Assembly (NCBI RefSeq): GCF_000282355.1
Contig: NZ_AKJL01000024.1
Coordinates: 1-37,827 of the forward strand
Source: Pseudomonas sp. GM49
GTDB lineage: Bacteria; Pseudomonadota; Gammaproteobacteria; Pseudomonadales; Pseudomonadaceae
Length of the DNA stretch: 37,827 nt
Reading direction: 5' to 3'
Shown: piece after piece, positions 31,949 to 37,827 of the stretch
Numbering within the stretch: position 1 is the stretch's first letter
How the letters are laid out: every line of letters starts with the position of its first letter
The notes under the pieces: generated by a model
The model's input: the letters and a program-made list of their open reading frames with translations, nothing else
Database searches by the model: none
Told to the model about the DNA's origin: nothing
Made by a program: the position numbers and the translations under genes

Positions 31949-32404
31949 TCAAAGCTTGCCATTCCCTTCGATATGCCCCAACGGCACCCGCTTCTCTATC
32001 GCACTCGACAGCACAATCGACGTCTTGCTAAACCCGAACGTGGCAATCCGATTAATCAACTCTTCCAGCTCTGGCATCGAGCCCACCGCCGCTTGCATGA
32101 TCACGCAGGGATCGCCGGTTACCCGATGGCATTCGGTCAATTGCGGGATTTTGATCAGGTCGTCGTAGGCTTTTTGGTTGCCGTGCTGGTTCAGGCGCAG
32201 TTCGATCACGCACTGAATCGGCAGGCCGAGCTTGGCCATGTCGACTTTCGCCTGATAACCGGTGATCACGCCGCTGGCTTCCAGTTTGGCCACGCGCTCG
32301 GCCACGGCCGGGGCGGACAGGTTGACCTTGCGCGCCAGGTCGGCGTACGACGCGCGACCGTTTTCCAGCAGGGCGCTGAGCAGCATGCGGTCGTATTTGT
32401 CCAT
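31949..32404 (-). CDS. Lrp/AsnC-family transcriptional regulator
   Basis: A 151-residue regulator. The N-terminal HTH is DKYDRMLLSALLENGRASYADLARKVNLSAPAVAERVAKLEASGVI (recognition helix near SAPAVAERVAKLE), followed by an AsnC domain with ECHRVTGDPCVIMQAAV. It is a separate paralogue from the regulator at 14488, with low visible identity. It is divergent from the EamA exporter gene over 163 bp holding two interleaved inverted repeats. Lrp-type regulators beside EamA or LysE exporters often control amino-acid export, and that pairing is the working inference here. Confidence 0.92.
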   Translation of the reverse strand: MDKYDRMLLSALLENGRASYADLARKVNLSAPAVAERVAKLEASGVITGYQAKVDMAKLGLPIQCVIELRLNQHGNQKAYDDLIKIPQLTECHRVTGDPCVIMQAAVGSMPELEELINRIATFGFSKTSIVLSSAIEKRVPLGHIEGNGKL

Positions 32405-32432
32405 GGGACGACTCCTGAAAATGACTGGCTTT

Positions 32433-32492
32433 CGAAAACACGGTTTATCGCAAGAAACTCCGTGTTTTGAAAAGTTTACCGGTGCGATAAAC
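32433..32492. promoter_or_regulatory. Two interleaved inverted repeats between Lrp and EamA genes
   Basis: AAAACACGG at 32435-32443 pairs with CCGTGTTTT at 32460-32468. GTTTATCGCA at 32443-32452 pairs with TGCGATAAAC at 32483-32492. The two dyads overlap in order A-B-A'-B'. The arrangement lies between the start codons at 32404 and 32568 and is a good candidate regulator-binding region. Confidence 0.5.
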
Positions 32493-32567
32493 AGGTTTTG
32501 TAACTTATTTTCCGCCGTTGGCCTTTCTAGAATAGCCGTTCACTTGTCTTGCCTGCGAGCTGCCCCC

Positions 32568-33497
32568 ATGCCTGGCCCACGTCGCTTTCCCTTGCCACTG
32601 ATCGCCGCCTTCTTCGCGCTGTACGTGATTTGGGGCTCGACCTACCTGGTGATTCGCATCGGCGTGGAATATTGGCCGCCGCTGCTGCTCGCCGGGATCC
32701 GTTTCGTCATCGCCGGGACCTTGATGTACGCCTTCCTGCGCTGGCGCGGGGCGCCCGCGCCGACCTGGGCGCAGTGGAAAGCCGCCGGGGTCATCGGCGT
32801 GTTGCTGCTCGCCTGTGGTAATGGCGCGGTCAGTGTCGCCGAGCACACCGGTGTGGCTTCCGGTGTCGCCGCGTTGGCGGTGGCGACGGTGCCGCTGTTT
32901 ACCTTGCTCTGTGGATATTTCTGGGGCGCGCGTAATACCCGTCTCGAATGGGCCGGGATTGTGCTCGGGTTGATCGGCATTGCCATGCTCAATCTTGGCT
33001 CCAACCTGCAATCGAGTCCGTTGGGCGCGGCGTTGTTGATTTTCGCGGCAGCGACCTGGGCCTTCGGTTCGGTCTGGAGCAAACACTTGCCGCTGCCCCA
33101 AGGCGCGATGGCCAGTGCCGTGGAAATGCTGGTGGGTGGCGTGGTGCTGCTGATCGGCAGTGCGGTCAGTGGTGAACACCTGGAGAAAGTGCCGCCGATC
33201 GAAGGCTGGGCCGCGCTGGCTTACCTGACCGTCTTCGGTTCGATCATCGCCTTCAACGCCTACATGTATCTGTTGAAACACGTGCGCCCGGCGGCGGCCA
33301 CCAGTTATGCCTACGTCAACCCGGCGGTGGCAGTGTTGCTGGGGATCGTGTTCGTCGGTGAAACCATCGGCATCGAAGAAGCCCTGGCGATGGCGGTGAT
33401 CATCAGTGCCGTGGTGCTGATCGGATTGCCGCAGTGGCGTCGGGCGCCGGTAAAGCCTGTGGTGACGGTGGTGCCGACAGAATCCCGTGTGAATTAG
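32568..33497 (+). CDS. EamA-family (DMT superfamily) exporter, YedA-like
   Basis: A 309-residue transporter with ten predicted helices in two EamA halves. The first helix contains FFALYVIWGSTYLVIRIG, the conserved WG-S-x-x-v-I motif. The second half repeats with AALLIFAAATWAFGSVWSKHL. The C-terminal YAYVNPAVAVLLGIVFVGETIG is typical. Members export amino acids or drugs, and the substrate is unknown here. I chose ATG at 32568 (MPGPRRFPLPL), which has no strong ribosome site. The frame open from 32262 lies antisense to the regulator gene. It is probably controlled by the divergent Lrp-type regulator. Confidence 0.92.
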   Translation: MPGPRRFPLPLIAAFFALYVIWGSTYLVIRIGVEYWPPLLLAGIRFVIAGTLMYAFLRWRGAPAPTWAQWKAAGVIGVLLLACGNGAVSVAEHTGVASGVAALAVATVPLFTLLCGYFWGARNTRLEWAGIVLGLIGIAMLNLGSNLQSSPLGAALLIFAAATWAFGSVWSKHLPLPQGAMASAVEMLVGGVVLLIGSAVSGEHLEKVPPIEGWAALAYLTVFGSIIAFNAYMYLLKHVRPAAATSYAYVNPAVAVLLGIVFVGETIGIEEALAMAVIISAVVLIGLPQWRRAPVKPVVTVVPTESRVN

Positions 33498-33575
33498 GGT
33501 AAACTGCGCGCCATTGCATCTCGTTTTGCACACTTGTTTTGAACAACCCGCGCTGATTTTTCCTACGGTACTCCC

Positions 33576-34916
33576 ATGACTTTCGCCACCCTTGGCCTGA
33601 TCGAACCCTTGCTGCGCTCCCTCGAGACGCTCGGCTACCAGACTCCGACGCCGGTTCAGGCGCAAGCCATTCCGGCGGTGCTGGCCGGTCGCGACCTGAT
33701 GGCCGCCGCCCAGACCGGCACCGGCAAGACCGCCGGTTTTGCCCTGCCGCTGTTGCAACTGCTGGCCTTGGAAGGGCCGAAAGTCACCGCCAACTCGGTA
33801 CGCGCGCTGATCCTGGTGCCGACCCGCGAGCTGGCCGAGCAGGTTCACGAAGCCGTGCGCCAGTACGCCGAGAACCTGCCGTTGCGCACGTATGCGGTGT
33901 ACGGCGGCGTCAGCATCAACCCGCAAATGATGAAGCTGCGCAGCGGTGTCGACCTGTTGGTGGCGACCCCGGGCCGCTTGCTCGACCTGTTCCGCCAGAA
34001 CGCGCTGAAGTTCAACCAGTTGCAAACCCTGGTTCTGGACGAAGCCGATCGCATGCTCGACCTGGGCTTTTCCGAGGAGCTGGCGAACATTTACCGCGCG
34101 CTGCCGAAAAAACGCCAGACGCTGCTGTTCTCCGCGACTTTCTCCGACGACATCCGCCTGCTGGCCGGGCAGATGCTCAACGACCCGTTGAGCATCGAAG
34201 TCAGCCCGCGCAACGTCGCGGCCAACACCGTCAAGCAATGGATCGTGACGGTGGACAAGAAGCGCAAGCCGGAGCTGTTCGTGCACCTGATGCGCAAGGG
34301 CAAGTGGAAGCAGGTGCTGGTGTTCGCCAAGACGCGCAACGGTGTGGACGCGCTGGTGGAGAAACTTCAGGGCCTGGGCATCAATGCCGACGGCATCCAC
34401 GGCGACAAACCCCAGGCGACCCGTCAGCGCGCACTGGACCGTTTCAAGGCAAGTGAAGTGCAGATCCTGGTCGCCACCGACGTCGCCGCCCGTGGTCTGG
34501 ACATCGAGGACTTGCCGCTGGTGGTCAACTTCGACCTGCCGATCGTGGCCGAGGACTATATCCACCGCATCGGTCGTACCGGCCGCGCGGGTTCGACCGG
34601 TGAGGCGATTTCCCTGGTGTGCGCCGATGAAGTGAATCTGCTGTCGGCCATCGAGATGCTGACCCGCCAGACCCTGAAGCGTCAGAACGAGCCGGACTTC
34701 GAGCCTGAGCACCGGGTGCCGGATACCGATGCCAGTGGTCAGGTAGTCAAGAAACCGAAAAAACCGAAGAAGCCCAAGGCTTCCGGCGGTGGCGGTGGTA
34801 AACGCAATCTTGGCAAGTGGGTGGATAGCGGAGAGGTTGCGCCGGCGGAGCCTTCGATCAAGCCTGTGCGCAAAGTGCCGGTGTTCAATACCGGGCCGCG
34901 TAAGCGCAAACCTTAA
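33576..34916 (+). CDS. rhlE: DEAD-box RNA helicase, RhlE type
   Basis: A 446-residue DEAD-box helicase. The Q-motif region PTPVQAQAIPAVLAGRD is followed by motif I AQTGTGKT (45-52), Ia PTRELAEQ, Ib TPGRLLDL, II DEAD (155-158), III SAT (186-188), V ATDVAARGLDIEDL and VI HRIGRTGRAG. The C-terminal tail is a short lysine/proline- and glycine-rich basic region (KKPKKPKKPKASGGGGGKRN) that could aid RNA binding. RhlE helicases act in ribosome assembly and RNA decay. Position and length resemble the P. aeruginosa helicase I remember as RhlE1 (PA3950), which is inference. The Shine-Dalgarno is weak. It converges on the flavoprotein gene. Confidence 0.92.
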   Translation: MTFATLGLIEPLLRSLETLGYQTPTPVQAQAIPAVLAGRDLMAAAQTGTGKTAGFALPLLQLLALEGPKVTANSVRALILVPTRELAEQVHEAVRQYAENLPLRTYAVYGGVSINPQMMKLRSGVDLLVATPGRLLDLFRQNALKFNQLQTLVLDEADRMLDLGFSEELANIYRALPKKRQTLLFSATFSDDIRLLAGQMLNDPLSIEVSPRNVAANTVKQWIVTVDKKRKPELFVHLMRKGKWKQVLVFAKTRNGVDALVEKLQGLGINADGIHGDKPQATRQRALDRFKASEVQILVATDVAARGLDIEDLPLVVNFDLPIVAEDYIHRIGRTGRAGSTGEAISLVCADEVNLLSAIEMLTRQTLKRQNEPDFEPEHRVPDTDASGQVVKKPKKPKKPKASGGGGGKRNLGKWVDSGEVAPAEPSIKPVRKVPVFNTGPRKRKP

Positions 34917-34939
34917 GATACGCAGCGTTAATTAAGCCG

Positions 34940-35018
34940 CCTTCGCGAGCAAGCCCGCTCCCACAGGGGATTTGTGCACGACACAGACCCAGTGTGGGAG
35001 CGGGCTTGCTCGCGAAGG
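34940..35018. repeat. REPIN, GTGGGAGCGGGCTTGCTCGCGA class
   Basis: Perfect 26-nt arms at 34940-34965 and 34993-35018 with a 27-nt spacer. It shares the GGGC core variant of the element at 1686. It lies between the convergent rhlE and flavoprotein genes. Confidence 0.9.
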
Positions 35019-35032
35019 GGGCGCCTTGGTTT

Positions 35033-36274
35033 TCAAGCCTGGCGCTTCAGCCACTCCACCATCCCCAACCCCGCCGCTTGCCCACTGGCGAAACACGCGG
35101 TCAGTAGATAACCGCCCGTCGGCGCTTCCCAATCAAGCATTTCCCCGGCGCAAAACACGCCAGGCATTTGCTTGAGCATCAAGCGCTCATCCATCGCCTC
35201 GAACAACACGCCGCCCGCGCTGCTGATGGCCTCGTCCAGTGGACGGGTTTTCATCAGTGTCAGAGGTAATGCCTTGATCGCGTTGGCCAGCAAGGCCATA
35301 TCGGCGAAGCACCCGGCGCTGGTCAGTTCACGCAATAGCGCCGCTTTTACCCCATCGATGCCCAACTGATTGTGCAGGTGTTTGGCCATGGAGCGCGATC
35401 CCCGGGGCTTGCTCAACGCCGCCTGAACTTTATCCACAGGCCGGCCGGGCAGCAGGTCCAGATGAATCGTTGCCGAACCGTGCCGGTTGATTGCTTCGCG
35501 GATGGGGGCCGACAGGGCGTAGATCAAACTGCCCTCGATCCCGGTGGCGGTGATCACACATTCGCCGAGTCGGGGCACGTCATCGTTGAGACCGATGGCG
35601 ATATTTTTCAGCGGCGCGCCGGCGAATTTGCTGACCATCAATTCGCTCCAGGCCTGCACCTCGAAGCCGCAATTGCTCGGTTGCAACGGCGCCAGTCCTA
35701 CACCGTGCTGCTCCAGTGGCTGCATCCATGCGCCGTCAGAGCCCAGGCGCGACCAACTGCCGCCACCGAGGGCCAGCAGGGTGGCATCGGCTTGAACGGT
35801 CTTCTCGCCTTCCGGGCTGTCGATGCGCAATCCGCCAAGCTCGTCCCAGCCCAACCAGCGGTGGCGGGTGTGGATAACTACGCCGCTGTCGCGCAGGCGC
35901 TTGAGCCAGGCGCGTAGCAGCGGCGCGGCTTTCATGTCGGTGGGGAACACCCGGCCGGAGCTGCCGACGAAGGTTTCGATACCTAGCTCGTGAATCCACT
36001 GGCACAGCGCTTCGGCACCGAAGCCGCGCAGCAGCGGGGCGATCTGCGGGGCGCGTTCGGCGTAGCGCGAGAGAAACGCCGGGTAGGCTTCGGAGTGAGT
36101 GATGTTCATGCCGCCGACCCCAGCCAGCAGGAATTTTCGCCCGACCGAAGGCATACCGTCGTACAGGTAGACCTTGATCCCGGCCTGGCTCAACACTTCA
36201 GCGGCCATCAAACCGGCAGGGCCGCCGCCGATGATGGCGACGCGGGAAGGGGAGGCGGTTGAGGGCTGGGTCAT
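35033..36274 (-). CDS. TIGR03862/HI0933-like NAD(P)/FAD-dependent oxidoreductase
   Basis: A 413-residue flavoprotein of the BaiN/HI0933-like family. The dinucleotide motif is IIGGGPAGLMAAEVLS at about 12-27. Other marks are GRKFLLAGVGGMNITHSEA, GSSGRVFPTDMKAA, LLALGGGSWSRLGSDG, and the C-terminal FCAGEMLDWEAPTGGYLLTACFASG (key GEMLDWEAPTGGY). The family is common in proteobacteria, and its substrate is unknown. I chose ATG at 36274 (MTQPSTASPSRVAIIGGG); the upstream frame to 36310 adds residues without a clear role. The ribosome site is weak. A single perfect TTATCCACA lies inside the gene at 35430-35438. Confidence 0.9.
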   Translation of the reverse strand: MTQPSTASPSRVAIIGGGPAGLMAAEVLSQAGIKVYLYDGMPSVGRKFLLAGVGGMNITHSEAYPAFLSRYAERAPQIAPLLRGFGAEALCQWIHELGIETFVGSSGRVFPTDMKAAPLLRAWLKRLRDSGVVIHTRHRWLGWDELGGLRIDSPEGEKTVQADATLLALGGGSWSRLGSDGAWMQPLEQHGVGLAPLQPSNCGFEVQAWSELMVSKFAGAPLKNIAIGLNDDVPRLGECVITATGIEGSLIYALSAPIREAINRHGSATIHLDLLPGRPVDKVQAALSKPRGSRSMAKHLHNQLGIDGVKAALLRELTSAGCFADMALLANAIKALPLTLMKTRPLDEAISSAGGVLFEAMDERLMLKQMPGVFCAGEMLDWEAPTGGYLLTACFASGQAAGLGMVEWLKRQA

Positions 36275-36328
36275 GATGAGAGCTGCGGCATGGCTGGATA
36301 AGCCGCGCATTCTAGCAGCCCGAATCCC

Positions 36329-36417
36329 TGTGGGAGCGAGCTTGCTCGCGATAGCAGTGTGTCAGATACATAGGCGTTGAGTGTGCCGACGTCATCGCGA
36401 GCAAGCTCGCTCCCACA
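36329..36417. repeat. REPIN, GTGGGAGCGAGCTTGCTCGCGA class
   Basis: Perfect 24-nt arms at 36329-36352 and 36394-36417 with a 41-nt spacer. It lies upstream of the flavoprotein gene, one of the few elements here not at the immediate 3' end of the nearest gene. Confidence 0.9.
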
Positions 36418-36507
36418 TTTGAGCTGTGGTGTTTTCAGCGGTGGTTAAAAAACAATCAGGATTCTGCAACCCATGGCCCGTGAGGGCTGTAAGCCCTTTC
36501 ACTCAGG

Positions 36508-36552
36508 TTATCCACAGGCAGTTCCACAGGCATTGTGGGTAAAGCATCCACA
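36508..36552. promoter_or_regulatory. Cluster of DnaA-box-like nonamers
   Basis: Perfect DnaA box TTATCCACA at 36508-36516 (plus), TTACCCACA on the minus strand at 36534-36542, and weaker AGTTCCACA (36520-36528) and GCATCCACA (36544-36552) on the plus strand. Four nonamers fall within 45 bp, ending just after the deacetylase stop codon region. A small hairpin AGGGCT-GTA-AGCCCT lies at 36483-36497 nearby. Confidence 0.5.
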
Positions 36553-36554
36553 GC

Positions 36555-37475
36555 TCAATGACAACCTGATGACTGCCAGACGCGCTGCGCACTGTGATGA
36601 AGGATGCCGTGACGGCGGGCCAGGGCCTGGCGGTCCTTGCTGTAGCCGCCGCCGATCACCCCGACCAGCGGAATGTCGCGGCCCAGGCAATGGCGCATCA
36701 CACTTTCATCGCGGGCGGCGACGCCTTCGTCTGTCAGCTTCAGATAACCCAGGGCGTCGTCCTTATGCACATCGACCCCGGCGTCATACAACACCAGATC
36801 CGGCTGGTAGAGCGGCAGCAGGTAGTTGAGTGCATCGTCCACCACTTTCAGGTAGTCGGCATCGCCCATGCCGTTGGGCAGCGGAATGTCCCAATCACTT
36901 TCGGCTTTGCGTGCGGGAAAGTTCTTCTCGCAGTGCAGGGAAACGGTCACCGCCTCTGGAGTGTTGTGCAGTATTCGTGCAGTCCCGTCGCCCTGATGCA
37001 CGTCGCAATCGAAGATCAGCACCCGATTCACCCGACCACTTTCCAGCAGGTAATGGCTGATCACCGCCAGGTCGTTGAAGATGCAGAACCCGGCCGGGTA
37101 GTCGTAGTGCGCGTGGTGGGTGCCGCCCGCCAGGTGACAGGCCAGGCCATGTTCCAGCGCCTGCTCGGCCGCCAGCAACGAGCCACCGACCGCCCGCACC
37201 GTACGCCGGGCCAGGGCTTCATTCCAGGGCAGGCCTAGGCGGCGCTGGTCTTCGCGGGATAGTTCGCCACTCATGTAGCGTTCGATATACGAAGGGTCAT
37301 GGGCGAGAGCGAGAATGTCTGCGGGACACAATTCCGGGCGCAACAGGTCGGCGTCGCGGGTCAGGCCACTGTTCACCAGGTGATCGCGCAACAGGCGAAA
37401 CTTGTCCATGGGGAAGCGGTGGTCCGCCGGAAACTCGGGGCTGTAGTCTTCGTGATAAATCAGCGGGAGCGGCAT
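36555..37475 (-). CDS. Histone-deacetylase-family zinc hydrolase
   Basis: A 306-residue protein of the arginase/deacetylase (class II-like HDAC) superfamily. It begins MPLPLIYHEDYSPEFPADHRFPMDKF. Catalytic signs are GGTHHAHYDYPAGFCIFNDLAV (tandem histidines), FDCDVHQGDGTA (zinc-binding Asp and His), and LYDAGVDVHKDDALG (third ligand). Bacterial members deacetylate acetylpolyamines, short acyl-lysines or acetoin-pathway targets; this one cannot be assigned. I chose ATG at 37475, since the frame upstream is antisense to the acetyltransferase. It is divergent from a GNAT gene 79 bp away. DnaA-box-like repeats lie just past its stop. Confidence 0.92.
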   Translation of the reverse strand: MPLPLIYHEDYSPEFPADHRFPMDKFRLLRDHLVNSGLTRDADLLRPELCPADILALAHDPSYIERYMSGELSREDQRRLGLPWNEALARRTVRAVGGSLLAAEQALEHGLACHLAGGTHHAHYDYPAGFCIFNDLAVISHYLLESGRVNRVLIFDCDVHQGDGTARILHNTPEAVTVSLHCEKNFPARKAESDWDIPLPNGMGDADYLKVVDDALNYLLPLYQPDLVLYDAGVDVHKDDALGYLKLTDEGVAARDESVMRHCLGRDIPLVGVIGGGYSKDRQALARRHGILHHSAQRVWQSSGCH

Positions 37476-37554
37476 GATGATTTCATTCAGGAATGAGAGA
37501 CGGATCCTACCAGCGTTGTAGAATTGCGACATTGAAATGGAGGGGCGGGGCACG

Positions 37555-37827
37555 ATGGAGCCAATTCTGGAGCTTGAAAGTGCACGACTGCTGTTGCGCC
37601 AGTGGCGTGATGAAGATTTGCCGGAGTTTGCGGCGATGTGTGCCGATCCGCAGGTCATGCGCTACTTCCCGGCGATCATGAGCCGACTGGAAAGCGCATC
37701 ATTGATCGGGCGAATTCGTGGTCATTTCGCCGAGCATGGTTATGGTCTCTGGGCCTTGCAGCGAAAAGACTCTGGCCAATTCATCGGATTTACCGGGCTC
37801 AGCGTGGTCGGATTCGACGCGCCTTTC
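37555..37827 (+). CDS. GNAT-family N-acetyltransferase (RimJ/RimL type), 5' part
   Basis: The first 91 codons of a GNAT acetyltransferase run off the window end. It begins MEPILELESARLLLRQWRDEDL, then FAAMCADPQVMRYFPA, LESASLIGRI and YGLWALQRKDSGQFIGFTGL, a pattern typical of RimJ/RimL-like acyltransferases that acetylate N-termini or small amines. The acetyl-CoA loop (Q/RxxGxG/A) is beyond the edge, so activity cannot be checked. A GGAGGGG stretch 9-15 nt before the ATG at 37555 may be the ribosome site. TAGAAT at 37519-37524 may be a -10. Confidence 0.85.
   Translation, partial: MEPILELESARLLLRQWRDEDLPEFAAMCADPQVMRYFPAIMSRLESASLIGRIRGHFAEHGYGLWALQRKDSGQFIGFTGLSVVGFDAPF

Noticed and set aside
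32505..34712. 735-codon minus-strand open frame
   Set aside because: It spans the antisense strands of two clear genes (EamA exporter and RhlE helicase) and the gap between them. Its His/Gln/Arg-rich translation is typical of GC-rich shadow frames.
35430..35438. Perfect DnaA box inside the flavoprotein gene
   Set aside because: A single nonamer in coding sequence is expected by chance; kept separate from the cluster at 36508.
1686..36417. CRISPR array or IS terminal repeats
   Set aside because: The repeats are palindromic pairs scattered between genes, not short-spaced direct repeats. None flanks a transposase gene.

Overview
The window looks like chromosome from a Pseudomonas of the fluorescens group. 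It is GC-rich with GC-rich third codon positions. The gene order corC-ybeY-ybeZ-miaB-DUF1820-Sel1-hemL-thiE-thiD-ladS-aidB-like-amn-rluE-like-DUF2788-Lrp-CDF-lipoprotein-hrpB closely follows the P. aeruginosa region I remember as about PA3983 to PA3961. Nearly every larger intergenic gap carries a Pseudomonas-type REP/REPIN palindrome. I see no tRNA, rRNA, CRISPR array, transposase or prophage gene.

Layout. 1-3118 (minus) holds an RNA-maturation and magnesium block: miaB, ybeZ (PhoH-like), ybeY and the start of corC. 3252-4265 has a DUF1820 gene and a secreted Sel1-repeat protein. 4490-7257 (minus) is a cofactor block, thiD-thiE-hemL. 7539-9923 encodes a LadS-type hybrid kinase expected to feed the Gac/Rsm lifestyle switch. 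9998-14057 carries an AidB-like acyl-CoA dehydrogenase, AMP nucleosidase and an RluE-type pseudouridine synthase. 14052-17800 holds DUF2788, an Lrp/AsnC regulator, a secreted Q/N/H-rich DUF6515 protein, a CDF metal exporter and a lipoprotein. hrpB follows at 17901-20417.

20572-27600 looks like an accessory catabolic module. A LysR regulator diverges from aldehyde dehydrogenase, class III aminotransferase and a NitT/TauT-type ABC transporter (binding protein, permease, ATPase). The logic is uptake of an unknown primary amine, transamination to an aldehyde and oxidation to an acid. From 27803 onward come an EEP-family phosphodiesterase, a YciC-like membrane protein, a DUF2076 protein, an NYN nuclease with a DEDDh exonuclease, an Lrp/AsnC regulator divergent from an EamA exporter, a RhlE-type RNA helicase, a TIGR03862/HI0933-like flavoprotein, a histone-deacetylase-family hydrolase and, at the edge, a divergent GNAT acetyltransferase.

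The most interesting unexplained signals are non-coding. They are an orphan strong intrinsic terminator with coding-like sequence before it (about 15060-15284), phased ATTGCG sites and interleaved inverted repeats at the two Lrp regulators, a clear palindrome in the LysR/ALDH divergent region, a 17-bp PsrA-like palindrome before the DUF2076 gene, a cluster of DnaA-box-like sequences after the deacetylase gene, and eleven REP/REPIN elements of several sequence classes, one of them a perfect 39-bp inverted repeat and one a mosaic. I did not find a clearly novel defence or mobile system.
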